Origin: Ensifer canadensis
GTDB lineage: Bacteria > Pseudomonadota > Alphaproteobacteria > Rhizobiales > Rhizobiaceae
DNA length: 64,000 bases
Assembly: GCF_017488845.2 (NCBI RefSeq)
Contig: NZ_CP083373.1
Span: 310,001-374,000, forward strand
Direction: 5' to 3'
Shown: positions 18,095-25,513 of the stretch, one piece after another
How the letters are laid out: every line of letters begins with the position of its first letter
How positions within the stretch are numbered: position 1 is the stretch's first letter
Translations under genes and position numbers: made by a program
Notes under the pieces: model-generated
The model's database searches: none
The model's input: the letters and a program-made list of their open reading frames with translations, nothing else
Told to the model about the DNA's origin: nothing

Positions 18095-18211
18095 TCAGAT
18101 TGCCAACGCCAGCAAAGTCGCGCCAATGATCAGCAAACCAGAAACCGTCAATCGCACGATCATCAGTAGATCGTGATCGTAATCCTTTTTCTCTCGCTCT
18201 GTGTGACGCAT
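18095..18211 (-). CDS. Very small single-span membrane protein
   Basis: Encodes 38 residues: a charged start (MRHTEREKKDYDHDLLM) then one membrane helix (VSGLLIIGATLLALAI) reaching the stop. A near-perfect GAGGAGG ribosome site lies 6 bases before the ATG, which is the main reason to accept such a short gene. Function unknown. Confidence 0.5.
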   Translation of the reverse strand: MRHTEREKKDYDHDLLMIVRLTVSGLLIIGATLLALAI

Positions 18212-18600
18212 TTCAGCCTCCTCGCGTCGTTCCACTAGGAAAACGCCGCTCCTTGGCTGAAGTTGCAATTACGCACGGCGGCCTACTACCACCTCGCGTT
18301 CTTTTCACCTTCGATCATCGCTACCGCGTCTGCTTCCATGGCGCGGCACATGGTCTCTTATTCGGCCAGCAGCTCAGCGCGGACCGGATCCTCATTGCGC
18401 AGATCGTCGACCATCAAAACCAAAGTGGCGTAGCATTCGCAGAGACTGAGGGAATGCCAGCCATGGCGGCGAGGGCGTGTTGCTCACATAACGCTCGAAA
18501 AGCCGGCTCTGTTGCACATCAATCAATGCTCGCAACGCTGGAAGCCTCAATTTCAGACGGGATCTACCGATCCTTTCAAGGTCCATAGGGGCCTGATGCC
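18212..18600. other. Debris: small gene with a nonsense codon
   Basis: On the minus strand between about 18460 and 18290 one frame reads CECYATLVLMVDDLRNEDPV RAELLAE, then a TAA, then ETMCRAMEADAVAMIEGEKN in the same frame. The protein-like sequence on both sides of the stop suggests a small gene that acquired a nonsense mutation. Its 5' end cannot be followed. Confidence 0.35.
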
Positions 18601-18790
18601 TTGCCCCGACAGCCGACGCCTCGCGAGCTCTACTCGGCTCAGGGTTTCCCGGCCGACTACAAGATCGATTCCGATATCAATGGCCGCCCTTTCCCAAAGA
18701 ACGTTCAGGTCTCGTGCGTCGGCAATTAGGTCTCACCTCCGGTGGCCGCTGCAATCGGTCCCTCGCTGCCCTCGAAAAGCGCGAGGCACC
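18601..18790 (+). pseudogene. C-terminal relic of a cytosine-5 DNA methyltransferase
   Basis: The plus-strand frame reads TPRELYSAQGFPADYKID, then GRPFPKNVQVSCVGN, a TAG, then VSPPVAAAI. This matches the conserved end of phage-type cytosine-5 DNA methylases (motifs IX-X: TPRE...QGFPDDY...VGNSVPP). The serine after GN is replaced by a stop, and the catalytic N-terminal part is absent, so this is a relic. Confidence 0.5.
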
Positions 18791-18826
18791 GGCATGATTC
18801 AGTTTCTCACCTCGGGCAGGGCAACA

Positions 18827-19066
18827 TCAACGTTGTCGCAGGATGCCGGCCTCCTTGGCGGCGGCTTCAAACGCCGCCCTTGCTTGCGCGCTAGGGACTA
18901 TTCCTTTGGCGGCATCCAGGCAGGCCTTCCGAGCTGTTGCGTAACTCGCGCTCTTCGTGTCGGGCCAGGACTTCATCAGGAACGCGACCGCCTCTCGGGC
19001 GCTCCTAATGACTTGAAAACGATCATCAATCTTCAACTCAACATTTTCATCCCAGATGGTGATCAT
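18827..19066 (-). CDS. DUF982 domain protein
   Basis: Encodes 79 residues from the ATG at 19066, which has GGAGG 5-6 bases upstream. The sequence follows the DUF982 pattern: a strand-rich start (MITIWDENVELKIDDRFQVI), the SAREAVAFLMKSWPD helix, a conserved cysteine in ATARKACLDAAKG, and ARAAFEAAAKEAGI at the end. DUF982 proteins occur in many copies in rhizobia, often on plasmids; their role is unknown. The region upstream to 19369 holds no gene, only an 8-base inverted repeat (ATCCTGCC/GGCAGGAT, 19130-19157). Confidence 0.75.
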   Translation of the reverse strand: MITIWDENVELKIDDRFQVIRSAREAVAFLMKSWPDTKSASYATARKACLDAAKGIVPSAQARAAFEAAAKEAGILRQR

Positions 19067-19369
19067 CGTGTCCTCCGTTGGGCAGGTTTCCAAAAAACGC
19101 ATATTAGAGGGATCTGTTCCAAGGCCGCGATCCTGCCGAAATTTTGGGTGGCAGGATGAGGCTCTTCCCCGACATGTGGCCCTTCGGCGACTTGCCGCCG
19201 CACTCCAATCTTTGGTGATTCCCTGGCTGTTCTGATTGCGAACCTCGATTAGAGGGAAAACTCGCCGGGCCTTAGGGAGGATGTCACCGCCTCCCGCCAT
19301 AGCCTAATATTGCCTGAACTTCGGTGCTGACACCTTGCGAAAAGGGACAGGGACGCCATAGCTGGTCCA

Positions 19370-19720
19370 ATGAGCATCGCCGCAGCCCACTATGAAATCT
19401 TCTACAAGGAAATCGCCGAGAGCGGGGTCGTTTGGACCATACGTGACGACGCGGGCTTTCCAACTTCGACAAACCAATCAAACGAAGCCGCCATGCCTTT
19501 CTGGTCGTCAGAAACTCGGGCTCGGCTCACTATTGAGACTGTTGCGTCGTATCGCGACTTTACGCCACACCAGCTTACCTTGGAGGTGTTTCGCGATCGC
19601 TGGTTGGTAGGGTTGGAGAAGGATGCCCTTAGGGTTGGCATAAACTGGAGCGGTGAGCGTGCGACTGGCTTCGATGTAGCGCCCGTCGACGTTCGCAGAA
19701 GGCTTGCATCCGGCTCGTAG
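19370..19720 (+). CDS. DUF2750-like protein
   Basis: Encodes 116 residues. The pattern of an N-terminal helix (YEIFYKEIAESGVVWTIRDDAGF), MPFWSSETRARL in the middle, and FRDRWLVGLEKDALRVGINW near the end matches DUF2750 proteins, small soluble proteins of unknown role. The ribosome site is weak. No partner gene is evident. Confidence 0.6.
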   Translation: MSIAAAHYEIFYKEIAESGVVWTIRDDAGFPTSTNQSNEAAMPFWSSETRARLTIETVASYRDFTPHQLTLEVFRDRWLVGLEKDALRVGINWSGERATGFDVAPVDVRRRLASGS

Positions 19721-19826
19721 AAGAAATACATCCAAAATCAGGCGGCCGAAACCGCCCTTTCTCGCGCCCGGTAGGACCTCCAGGAAGCGTCCATATTGAA
19801 GCGTTGGTTCGTTTGATGGGTGCGCT

Positions 19827-20150
19827 TTGAAGTTTGTACCGGGAATTGCCTTCGCTGTCGGATCTCTTTTGCTTTTTTCGTCTTGCAGTGAGACCGGCTC
19901 ATCGCAGACGAGCAGTAATCGCGCGAAGGTCCAATCGATAGCAAAAGCAAAGGCGCAGCCGAAGCTCAAAAGCACCCGCAAGAGTAGGGCGATGGCGATA
20001 GCCGAGGCAAAGGCGCTTTCTGAAGCGCGCAGCCCACGGCAGTGCAAGACACCCAAAAAGGAATGCGGCTACGGCGCGGGTCCTGCCGGAGAAATATGCT
20101 CATGCTGGTCAGCAGAGGGTGCGCCCGAAGTTGGGGTCACAGTCAAGTGA
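19827..20150 (+). CDS. Small lipoprotein, Lys/Ala-rich
   Basis: Encodes 107 residues from a TTG at 19827. The signal sequence MKFVPGIAFAVGSLLLFSSC ends in a plausible lipobox (LFSSC). The mature part is extremely rich in Lys, Ala, Arg and Ser (KAKAQPKLKSTRKSRAM), then has a cysteine cluster (CKTPKKECGYG and ICSCW). No family recognised. The start codon and reality of the gene are moderately uncertain. Confidence 0.45.
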   Translation: MKFVPGIAFAVGSLLLFSSCSETGSSQTSSNRAKVQSIAKAKAQPKLKSTRKSRAMAIAEAKALSEARSPRQCKTPKKECGYGAGPAGEICSCWSAEGAPEVGVTVK

Positions 20151-20186
20151 CACCACTCTTCAAACCGAAACGGCGAACGCCTGCGG

Positions 20187-20333
20187 TCACTGCGCGATCA
20201 GCTGTTTCAGCGGGTTATTGGGGGTGTCGGAGCTGTCTCGGATCCAAAAATCTTCTTTGAGCGCCATGAGGCTAAGTACGGCCCCAACGAGGACGCATAG
20301 CAGCACGATGAAGATGATGGCGGATCTGTTCAT
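20187..20333 (-). CDS. Very small membrane protein
   Basis: Encodes 48 residues: MNRSAIIFIVLLCVLVGAVL is a membrane helix directly after the start, followed by a polar tail with DSSDTPNNPLKQLIAQ. The ribosome site is weak. The composition is typical of a real small membrane protein, not of an antisense shadow. Confidence 0.45.
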   Translation of the reverse strand: MNRSAIIFIVLLCVLVGAVLSLMALKEDFWIRDSSDTPNNPLKQLIAQ

Positions 20334-20439
20334 CACTCATATCAGGCTCAGAATGTGAGAATTCGTGGCGCAACCTTCCGGCGTCGCGTTCAGTTTCCAG
20401 CGCCATTGGTATTTGCCTCGCGCCTTAGCCCCGTAATGA

Positions 20440-20697
20440 TTAAATACCGTCGCGCTCACGTGCGGCTACGAACTCGATCGCGTCCCCGACTGTCACGAGC
20501 TGTCCCATTAACTCGGTTGTGATGAATACTCCGAACTCTTCTTCGATCATCATCGACAGTTGCGAAATCTTCAAGGCATCTGCTCCTAGATCGTCGACAA
20601 TCGAGGCGTCGTCCGGAAGGTCAGTAGCTTTGACATCTAACACTTCAATGAAGATCATTTTCATGCGGGTGGCAACATCGGTTCTTGTGATCTTCAT
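20440..20697 (-). CDS. Acyl-carrier-protein-like protein lacking the carrier serine
   Basis: Encodes 85 residues with the ACP four-helix layout: MKMIFIEVLDVKATDLPDDA, then VDDLGADALKISQLSMMIEEEFG, then TVGDAIEFVAARE. In functional ACPs the motif is DSL, and its serine carries 4'-phosphopantetheine. Here the codon is GCC (alanine), giving DAL, so the prosthetic group cannot be attached at the usual position. The rest of the fold is well kept, which argues against simple decay. It may be a non-carrier ACP homologue with a structural or regulatory role. Confidence 0.7.
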   Translation of the reverse strand: MKITRTDVATRMKMIFIEVLDVKATDLPDDASIVDDLGADALKISQLSMMIEEEFGVFITTELMGQLVTVGDAIEFVAARERDGI

Positions 20698-20780
20698 AGG
20701 GCTGGCTCCGATGCGTTCTATTAAATCTTCTTCTGGTTTTCAGCTAAGGCGTTTGCCTTCTCTCGCGAGTTGCCGGCTTC

Positions 20781-20906
20781 CTAGATGATCTTGCGGACCT
20801 GGTCTTCGGTGAGGCCGTGCTTCCGCTTGAAGTAGTTCAATTCGTAGGCCTGCCCGGCGGCGACGCGGCCGCGATCCCGGCCAACGTTTTTCTTGTCGTC
20901 TGCCAT
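20781..20906 (-). CDS. DUF3606 small protein
   Basis: Encodes 41 residues from the ATG at 20906, preceded by AAGGAGGAA at ideal spacing. The sequence (RVAAGQAYELNYFKRKHGLT followed by EDQVRKII) fits DUF3606, a short helix-turn-helix-like family common in rhizobia and other Alphaproteobacteria. Function unknown; stress-related expression is often noted for the family. Confidence 0.75.
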   Translation of the reverse strand: MADDKKNVGRDRGRVAAGQAYELNYFKRKHGLTEDQVRKII

Positions 20907-20968
20907 TGGGTTCCTCCTTGTGTGTGGCCAAACACAACCGCGAGAGCCCCAGGTATATTCCAAGTTCT

Positions 20969-21045
20969 GTCGGAGTAGAGCAGTCAGGTGGCTCGCCAGC
21001 TCAGAAAGCTGGACGTCGCAGGTTCGAATTTTGCCGCCGCAACCG
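20969..21045 (+). tRNA. Initiator-tRNA-like sequence, probably decayed
   Basis: This 77-base stretch aligns without gaps to bacterial initiator tRNA: the D arm (GAGC ... GGTGGCTCG), a 5-bp anticodon stem (CCAGC/GCTGG), the variable loop ACGTC, the T arm (GCAGG TTCGAAT TTTGC) and the 3' acceptor strand CGCCGCA followed by ACCG. Defects are: three mismatches in the acceptor stem, an anticodon loop TCAGAAA without CAT and without T33, and CCG in place of CCA. It is therefore a relic or a tRNA-like decoy, not a working formyl-methionine tRNA. Confidence 0.5.
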
Positions 21046-21046
21046 A

Positions 21047-21268
21047 TTAATGCGCGGTGACTCTGGAGGCATCCGCGCCTTCACCCTGTCCGAGAAATTT
21101 CAGCAAGGCTGATAGCAAGGTTTCCGCCATTACCCGGTCGAGCGTGACCTCAATGACCTCGTCGTCCTCGGCCATCAACTCGAGGCGACCGACGAGCGGG
21201 TCAGTAGAGACCAAGTCAATATCCTTGCCTTGGTATTCAGCTTCAAGCACGGTCCAGTTGTACTGCAT
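21047..21268 (-). CDS. Small hypothetical protein
   Basis: Encodes 73 residues. The ATG at 21268 (MQYNWTVLEAEYQGKDIDLV) is preferred over the one at 21274 because GGAGAG lies seven bases before it. The protein is acidic, begins with strands (GRLELMAEDDEVIEVTL) and ends with a helix. No family recognised. Its stop lies two bases from the tRNA-like relic. Confidence 0.5.
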   Translation of the reverse strand: MQYNWTVLEAEYQGKDIDLVSTDPLVGRLELMAEDDEVIEVTLDRVMAETLLSALLKFLGQGEGADASRVTAH

Positions 21269-21347
21269 CGCCATCTCTCCTTCGTATTCACGGAACGATG
21301 AAACGCAATCGAGACGCGAGGTCTCACTTCAGCAGAAAGGAACCAGA

Positions 21348-21597
21348 ATGCGCTTCCCTAGCTTCTCACATCACCACGGATTCCACCACTTGTTCGTGAT
21401 CGCGGACATCTTCGCGGCGGTCGCGACGATCGTCGCATTCTTCGCACTCGCCGTCATCCGGTACGGCGCCGGTCGCACATGGCATTCGCAGCCTGGGCAC
21501 CACTGCCTATCGCAAGATTGTCGATCTCCCGCCAGTCTACCGCGAGAGCTATGACAGCCACGGCCTCAGCCTCGAACCGGATCGAATGCGAACCTGA
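21348..21597 (+). pseudogene. Small membrane protein gene, probably frameshifted
   Basis: An ATG at 21348 with AAGGAA upstream starts MRFPSFSHHHGFHHLFVIAD and one membrane helix (IFAAVATIVAFFALAVI). Protein-like sequence then continues in another frame: HGIRSLGTTAYRKIVDLPPV and YRESYDSHGLSLEPDRMRT up to the TGA at 21597. The best reading is a single gene with a frameshift near 21465. The alternative is a 68-residue protein that simply stops at 21554. Confidence 0.4.
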
Positions 21598-21626
21598 TTC
21601 CGCTTGCCGGAAAGGAAGAGCTGGGC

Positions 21627-21830
21627 TTAATCGCCCGCTCTGCCGAACCCCTGCAAACCGTCAAGTCGGTTGACTGTAGCGCCGAGCGCGCTGACTGCCT
21701 CCATTGTGATCGCTAGGCTTTGCATAATCAGGGAAAGATCGTGGTCTTGATCCGGGTGAGCCAATTCGAGTGAACGCGTGTGAAGCCTCTGACTGACAGC
21801 GTTCAGCCGCTCGATAATATCCTCGTTCAT
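21627..21830 (-). CDS. Small helical protein
   Basis: Encodes 67 residues, almost entirely helical with heptad-like spacing (IIERLNAVSQRLHTRSLELA, then LSLIMQSLAITMEAVSALGA). GGGAGG lies six bases before the ATG. No family recognised; the look is that of a small oligomeric protein. Confidence 0.5.
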   Translation of the reverse strand: MNEDIIERLNAVSQRLHTRSLELAHPDQDHDLSLIMQSLAITMEAVSALGATVNRLDGLQGFGRAGD

Positions 21831-21914
21831 TCAAACCTCCCGATGTTGTTGCTCCAGTAATGAAAAGGCGCGCGACAAACAAAGGTTCACTCCGGCGCTG
21901 ACGAAAGGCAAATT

Positions 21915-22198
21915 ATGATCGCCAAGCGCCCTACACCGCCTGAAACAATGTTCGGGGATGACTTCAAATCGTTCGTCCCGGCGGCTGATGTCGGTGAATG
22001 GGTCGAAGCGACATTCTTCGACTCTTCATCGCCGGTCGCCAATCCGGAACATGAGCATCTTGCCAATGCCCACATCGGCTATCTCTGGGGCAGATGCAGC
22101 CGGCGTCCGCGCAATGGTCGATGCAGCCAACCAGAAGCCCGAGATCGCAAGAGTGCGGATCGCACACGCATGTAGCACGTGTCAGCTAAGGGTGGCCT
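21915..22198 (+). pseudogene. Phage-type putative metallopeptidase, truncated
   Basis: The frame reads AADVGEWVEATFFDSSSPVA then NPEHEHLANAHIGYLWG, which is the recognisable N-terminal part of the PhageMetallopep family (PF18894-like). The reading then shifts; the related continuation GADAAGVRAMVDAANQKPE is in another frame and ends at about 22198. The zinc-binding HExxH region that should follow is absent. This is a frameshifted and 3'-truncated relic. Confidence 0.5.
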
Positions 22199-22385
22199 AG
22201 TCCATATCGAAAGCGGTCAGCTCTTCCATGGCTGCTCGCCCCTCGGCCTTCGCTCGGATCCGAGCCCCGACCAAGCGGCCCGATCGGATAGGCTTGCCGC
22301 CATCTAATAGGATCTGCCACTCCCACTGGTGCTGCCCGCGTCCAGTAAGCTGCAGTTTCAGTCTATCGGCGCTGTATCGTTCCAA
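22197..22385 (-). CDS. Small hypothetical protein
   Basis: Encodes 62 residues from a TTG at 22385 that has AAAGGAG seven bases before it, a good arrangement. The protein is basic in the middle (GGKPIRSGRLVGARIRAKAE) with strand-forming starts (LKLQLTGRGQHQWEWQILL). No family recognised. Confidence 0.45.
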   Translation of the reverse strand: MERYSADRLKLQLTGRGQHQWEWQILLDGGKPIRSGRLVGARIRAKAEGRAAMEELTAFDMD

Positions 22386-22418
22386 TTGCCGCTCCTTTGA
22401 CGGGACTTTGACGGATCA

Positions 22419-22811
22419 ATGGCCAAACCAAAACTCTCCGATGAGGTCAAGACCTACATCGTGCAGGCGCTGGCTTGCTTCGATAGCCCATCGGTCGTTG
22501 CCGCGGCAGTCAAGAAGGACTTCGGCCTCGATGTGAGCCGACAGCTCGTCGAGAGCCACGACCCGAACAAGAAAGCTGCCTCGGGCCTGCGTCCAAGTGG
22601 CGCGCTTTGTTCGAGGAGACCCGCAAGACGTTCCTTGAGGACACGCGGCCACCATCGCCATCAGCCACCGCGCAGTTCGGCTGTGGCTCTACAGCGCATG
22701 GCCGACAAGATGGAGCAGGCAGCCAAGGAAGTAGGGGACAGCTACACGAACCGGCGAGCAATCACCGGTCCAGACGGTGGCCCTGTAGAGGTGCGTAACG
22801 GTCTCTCCTGA
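22419..22811 (+). pseudogene. DUF2280 gene with two compensating frameshifts
   Basis: The start (MAKPKLSDEVKTYIVQALAC, then FDSPSVVAAAVKKDFGLDVS) and the end (RMADKMEQAAKEVGDSYTNR, then RAITGPDGGPVEV) match DUF2280, a phage-derived protein often placed near terminase genes. The middle part (LFEETRKTFLEDT) is found in a different frame. Two frameshifts, at about 22585 and 22685, therefore leave one open frame with a nonsense middle (SGALCSRRPARRS). The stretch 22812-22900 after it holds nothing. Confidence 0.6.
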
Positions 22812-22904
22812 CCGTGCCTTCCCGCCTATCAACTATCGCATACTTCCCTGAAAGCAAAAGAGCTTAACACCATGAACCGACGCATCAACGCGGCGGGCTT
22901 CCGG

Positions 22905-23015
22905 AAATCTACAGGGAAGGCCGCTTTTTTGCGCCAAAAACTCGCGAGGCCAGCTATGGCTTCATCAGAATTTTGAGTGCTTGGATATCGTGAATCCGCT
23001 TTGATAGAAGTTGAT
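22905..23015. repeat. Direct repeat, copy A
   Basis: About 110 bases that closely match 23200-23312: both contain the GAAGGCCGCTTTTT string, then GCGCCAAAAACTCGCGAGGC, then the reverse-strand coding sequence for HDIQALK-LMKP. Copy A is the decayed one: its upstream reading frame does not continue as the same protein. It looks like a duplicated 3' gene end with a shared terminator-like region. Confidence 0.65.
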
Positions 23016-23199
23016 GGGCATCGGTGCGCTCGGCGTGACCGGCATTGCGGCGATGGCGCTCGGTGTCAGCTTCGCCGAAGACATACGGCGAATCGTGTTG
23101 ATTATAATCGGAAAGGTTTAAACCAATCGAGCGTCTCGCCATTCTTAGTTTAAACGCGTAGATTAGATCATTGCCAAATTCTCGCGGCCTTCCGTTCCG

Positions 23200-23312
23200 C
23201 AACTCTGCAGGGAAGGCCGCTTTTTGCGCCAAAAACTCGCGAGGCCAGCTAGGGCTTCATCAAAAGTTTGAGCGCTTGGATATCGTGAATCCCGCTTTGA
23301 TAGAAACGGATA
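23200..23312. repeat. Direct repeat, copy B
   Basis: Second copy of the 110-base repeat. It includes the last 20 codons of the gene 23249-23467 plus its 3' flank. The two copies are about 295 bases apart. Confidence 0.65.
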
Positions 23313-23467
23313 AGGTCTGCAGCAAGCGTGTCGGCTCGCTCGCTGCCTGGCGACAGATTCAATTCTTCCAGCAGATCATGAAAGACGCTCGCAATCTTTG
23401 CGAACTCGTCAGGGAGTATAATCTCGTATCGAGATGCAATCACCATAGCCCTAATCCCAGCCGACAT
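23249..23467 (-). CDS. Small hypothetical protein
   Basis: Encodes 72 residues from the ATG at 23467 (MSAGIRAMVIASRYEIILPD). The end reads ADTLAADLIRFYQSGIHDIQ then ALKLLMKP, a pattern of small rhizobial proteins I have seen in several paralogous forms but cannot name. Its last 20 codons are duplicated at 22954-23000, where the remainder of the gene is missing. Confidence 0.5.
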   Translation of the reverse strand: MSAGIRAMVIASRYEIILPDEFAKIASVFHDLLEELNLSPGSERADTLAADLIRFYQSGIHDIQALKLLMKP

Positions 23468-23589
23468 CGAGTATGCGCCGTTGATGGGGATTACACTGGA
23501 AATTCGTTTGCCAAGTCTAACCCGATGATGCCGATCTCGTTCATAACCATTCTCCTCGCAGGAACACCCTCCACATATTGTCACATTCG

Positions 23590-24451
23590 AGGCCGTCGGG
23601 GGGCGTCCACCCCATCGGCTACCGCCTGGCCGTGCATGTCGAGCCGAGCGGCGTACGCATCATTGCCCGGGGCGGGCATGACTGGACCCAACGCTTCCCT
23701 GCGATCGAGGCCGCGGCAAAGGCGCTAGGCCATGATCCTCGACGGCGAGGCGGTCGTGCTAGACGATGCAGGCCGTTCGAACTTTGGCATGCTGCAGGCG
23801 GCACTCGGCGGCCGAGGCGGCAAGCGCGTCGCCGGCGAGGCGTTATTTTACGCCTTCGATCTCCTCTACTTTGACGGTCACGACCTGCGGGGCATGGAAC
23901 AGCGGGAGCGTCGGACGATGCTCGAAGATGCGATCGCCGAGGGCGGCACGGTTATTCGATTGTCAGAAGAGATCGAGGGCGAGGGTGCGGCTATCCTTGC
24001 GCATGCATGCAAGCTCGGCCTTGAAGGTATTATCGCCAAGGACAGGCGGGCGCCGTACCGTTCCGGCCGGCTCGGTGATTGGCTCAAACTGAAATGCATC
24101 CAGAGCGACGGCTTTATCGTCGTTGGGTTCGAACCTTCAACGAAAGTGACCGGCGCGATTTCGCGGCTGTTGCTGGCGGCAAGGCGAGGCGACGAACTGG
24201 TCTATGTCGGCGGCGTCGGCACAGGCTTTGCTGACAAGATGGCCCGCGACCTCCGCAAGCAACTGGCAGCGATACCGGCGAAAGTGCCGCCGGTCACACT
24301 GAAGCGCAAGAACGTCGTGTTCTGCGAGCCCGCATTTGTCGCCGAGATCACCTATACGGAGTTCACCAGCGACGGGAAGCTCCGGCATCCATCGTTCAAG
24401 GGACTGCGCGAGCTGGCGGACAACGTCGATGTCTTCGAGCTCAAAAAATAG
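23590..24451 (+). pseudogene. LigD-type ATP-dependent DNA ligase, broken
   Basis: The adenylation domain is recognisable: GYRLAVHVEPSGVRIIARGG and HDWTQRFPAIEAA, then, in another frame from about 23732, MILDGEAVVLDDAGRSNFGM, the AFDLLYFDGHDLR motif and LEGIIAKDRRAPYRSGR, then the OB-fold part DWLKLKCIQSDGFIVVGF up to ELKK. Two defects: the start of the domain is lost, including the catalytic lysine motif (the expected KxDGYR is replaced by HPIGYR), and one frameshift lies near 23730. Ligase function is not expected. No Ku gene is near. Confidence 0.7.
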
Positions 24452-24470
24452 GCCCCTGCGTACAGGGGCC
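24451..24470 (+). terminator. Hairpin at the ligase 3' end
   Basis: GGCCCCTG-CGTA-CAGGGGCC forms an 8-bp stem that begins on the ligase stop codon. There is no T-run after it, so termination efficiency is unclear. A near copy of the preceding coding end plus a similar hairpin is found at 25418-25460. Confidence 0.45.
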
Positions 24471-24770
24471 GAAGAGTGGGACAGCGGGTGCGGGGGGAGT
24501 GCCTGCCGTCCATGGGGTGCGAACAAAACGCGGTTCCCGGAAAATTGTTCCTGTGGATGAGCGCTGCCATAATGTCGACGACGCCTTCTTGGCTCGTTGC
24601 TGGATTTAAACCAAACCGCGGTGGTTTCGACACGCAGGGACTGTCGACGAGCGAGTAAGCCGAGATGGCCCCTTTTCATGGTTTCGCTGACAGTTTTTTG
24701 ACTCGAGGAAGCCTTGCCCATTACTCCGCGACCGTTAGAAAGCCATTGTCGTAGGAGCAAAAAGACAGTC
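24471..24770. other. No gene seen
   Basis: Three hundred bases between the ligase relic and the GrpB-family gene. Short open frames on both strands lack ribosome sites and protein-like composition. I see no promoter or repeat that I can support. Confidence 0.4.
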
Positions 24771-25385
24771 ATGAAGAAGAGTGAACACTGGCCGGATGAA
24801 GCTTCAATCGTCACCTTCGCAGAGGGCGATCCTGATGAAAATCCATGGGTTGACGGGAAGCCGAAGCGCGAAGAGATTGAGGTCGAGGACTATAGTCCGC
24901 TGTGGGTTGAGACGTATGAGGTCCATAAGGCGCGGATTGAGGCGGTTACCCCGAAAATCGCGCTGAGCATCGAGCACGTTGGCTCGACGGCGGTGCCAGG
25001 GCTCCCCGCAAAGCCGGTTATCGACATTGATCTGATTGTCGCCGATCCTGAACGGGAGGACCAATACGTCCCGGCCCTTGAAGCACTTGGCTATGAACTA
25101 ACGGTAAGAGAGCGCTCATGGTATCAGAATCGCATGCTGCGCCATGACAATCCGCGCATCAACCTGCATGTTTTTGGGCCGGGATCTCCAGAGCACGCGC
25201 GGCATATTCTGTTCCGAGATTGGTTGCGCGAGCGGCCAGCGGACAAGCAACGTTATGCCGATGCAAAGCTGCTGGCAAAAAACGGGGCTACAACCGCGCC
25301 TGACTACAACCTGAGAAAGCAGGATGTCGTGAGGGAGATCTACCGCAAAATCTTCGAGAGCCAAGGCTGGCTGGGAGATAGTTAG
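24771..25385 (+). CDS. GrpB-family nucleotidyltransferase-fold protein
   Basis: Encodes 204 residues from the ATG at 24771 (MKKSEHWPDEASIVTFAEGD). It shows the GrpB/UPF0157 pattern: the SIEHVGSTAVPGLPAKPVID motif with the IDLIV aspartates of a nucleotidyltransferase active site, then NLHVFGPGSPEH, FRDWLRERPADKQRYADAK and the DVVREIYRKI end. GrpB proteins are thought to transfer nucleotides to small molecules or proteins; their substrate is not known. An extra N-terminal segment of about 35 residues precedes the core. The gene is flanked on both sides by copies of a ligase 3' end. Confidence 0.85.
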   Translation: MKKSEHWPDEASIVTFAEGDPDENPWVDGKPKREEIEVEDYSPLWVETYEVHKARIEAVTPKIALSIEHVGSTAVPGLPAKPVIDIDLIVADPEREDQYVPALEALGYELTVRERSWYQNRMLRHDNPRINLHVFGPGSPEHARHILFRDWLRERPADKQRYADAKLLAKNGATTAPDYNLRKQDVVREIYRKIFESQGWLGDS

Positions 25386-25417
25386 ACGCGCGATTCACGA
25401 GCGAGCCGATAATCCCG

Positions 25418-25460
25418 ACGTGTTTGAGCTCAAAAAATAGGCCCCGGGGAAGAGGGGCCT
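25418..25460 (+). repeat. Second copy of a ligase 3' end plus hairpin
   Basis: The string GAGCTCAAAAAATAGGCCCC occurs here and at 24437-24456, encoding ELKK and the stop codon, and in both places a GGCCCC...GGGGCC hairpin follows. Here it has no ligase gene in front. The pair suggests recombination between two ligase-gene copies, with the GrpB-family gene trapped between them. Confidence 0.55.
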
Positions 25461-25513
25461 AATCAAGGTTCGGGGAACAACTTAAACAGAGTGTCCGGAA
25501 AAAGGTTCCCGCA

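Noticed and set aside
23011..23118. A 35-codon hydrophobic frame (MGIGALGVTGIAAMALGVSF...)
   Set aside because: No ribosome site; it lies between the two copies of a repeat in decayed DNA, so it is not listed as a gene.
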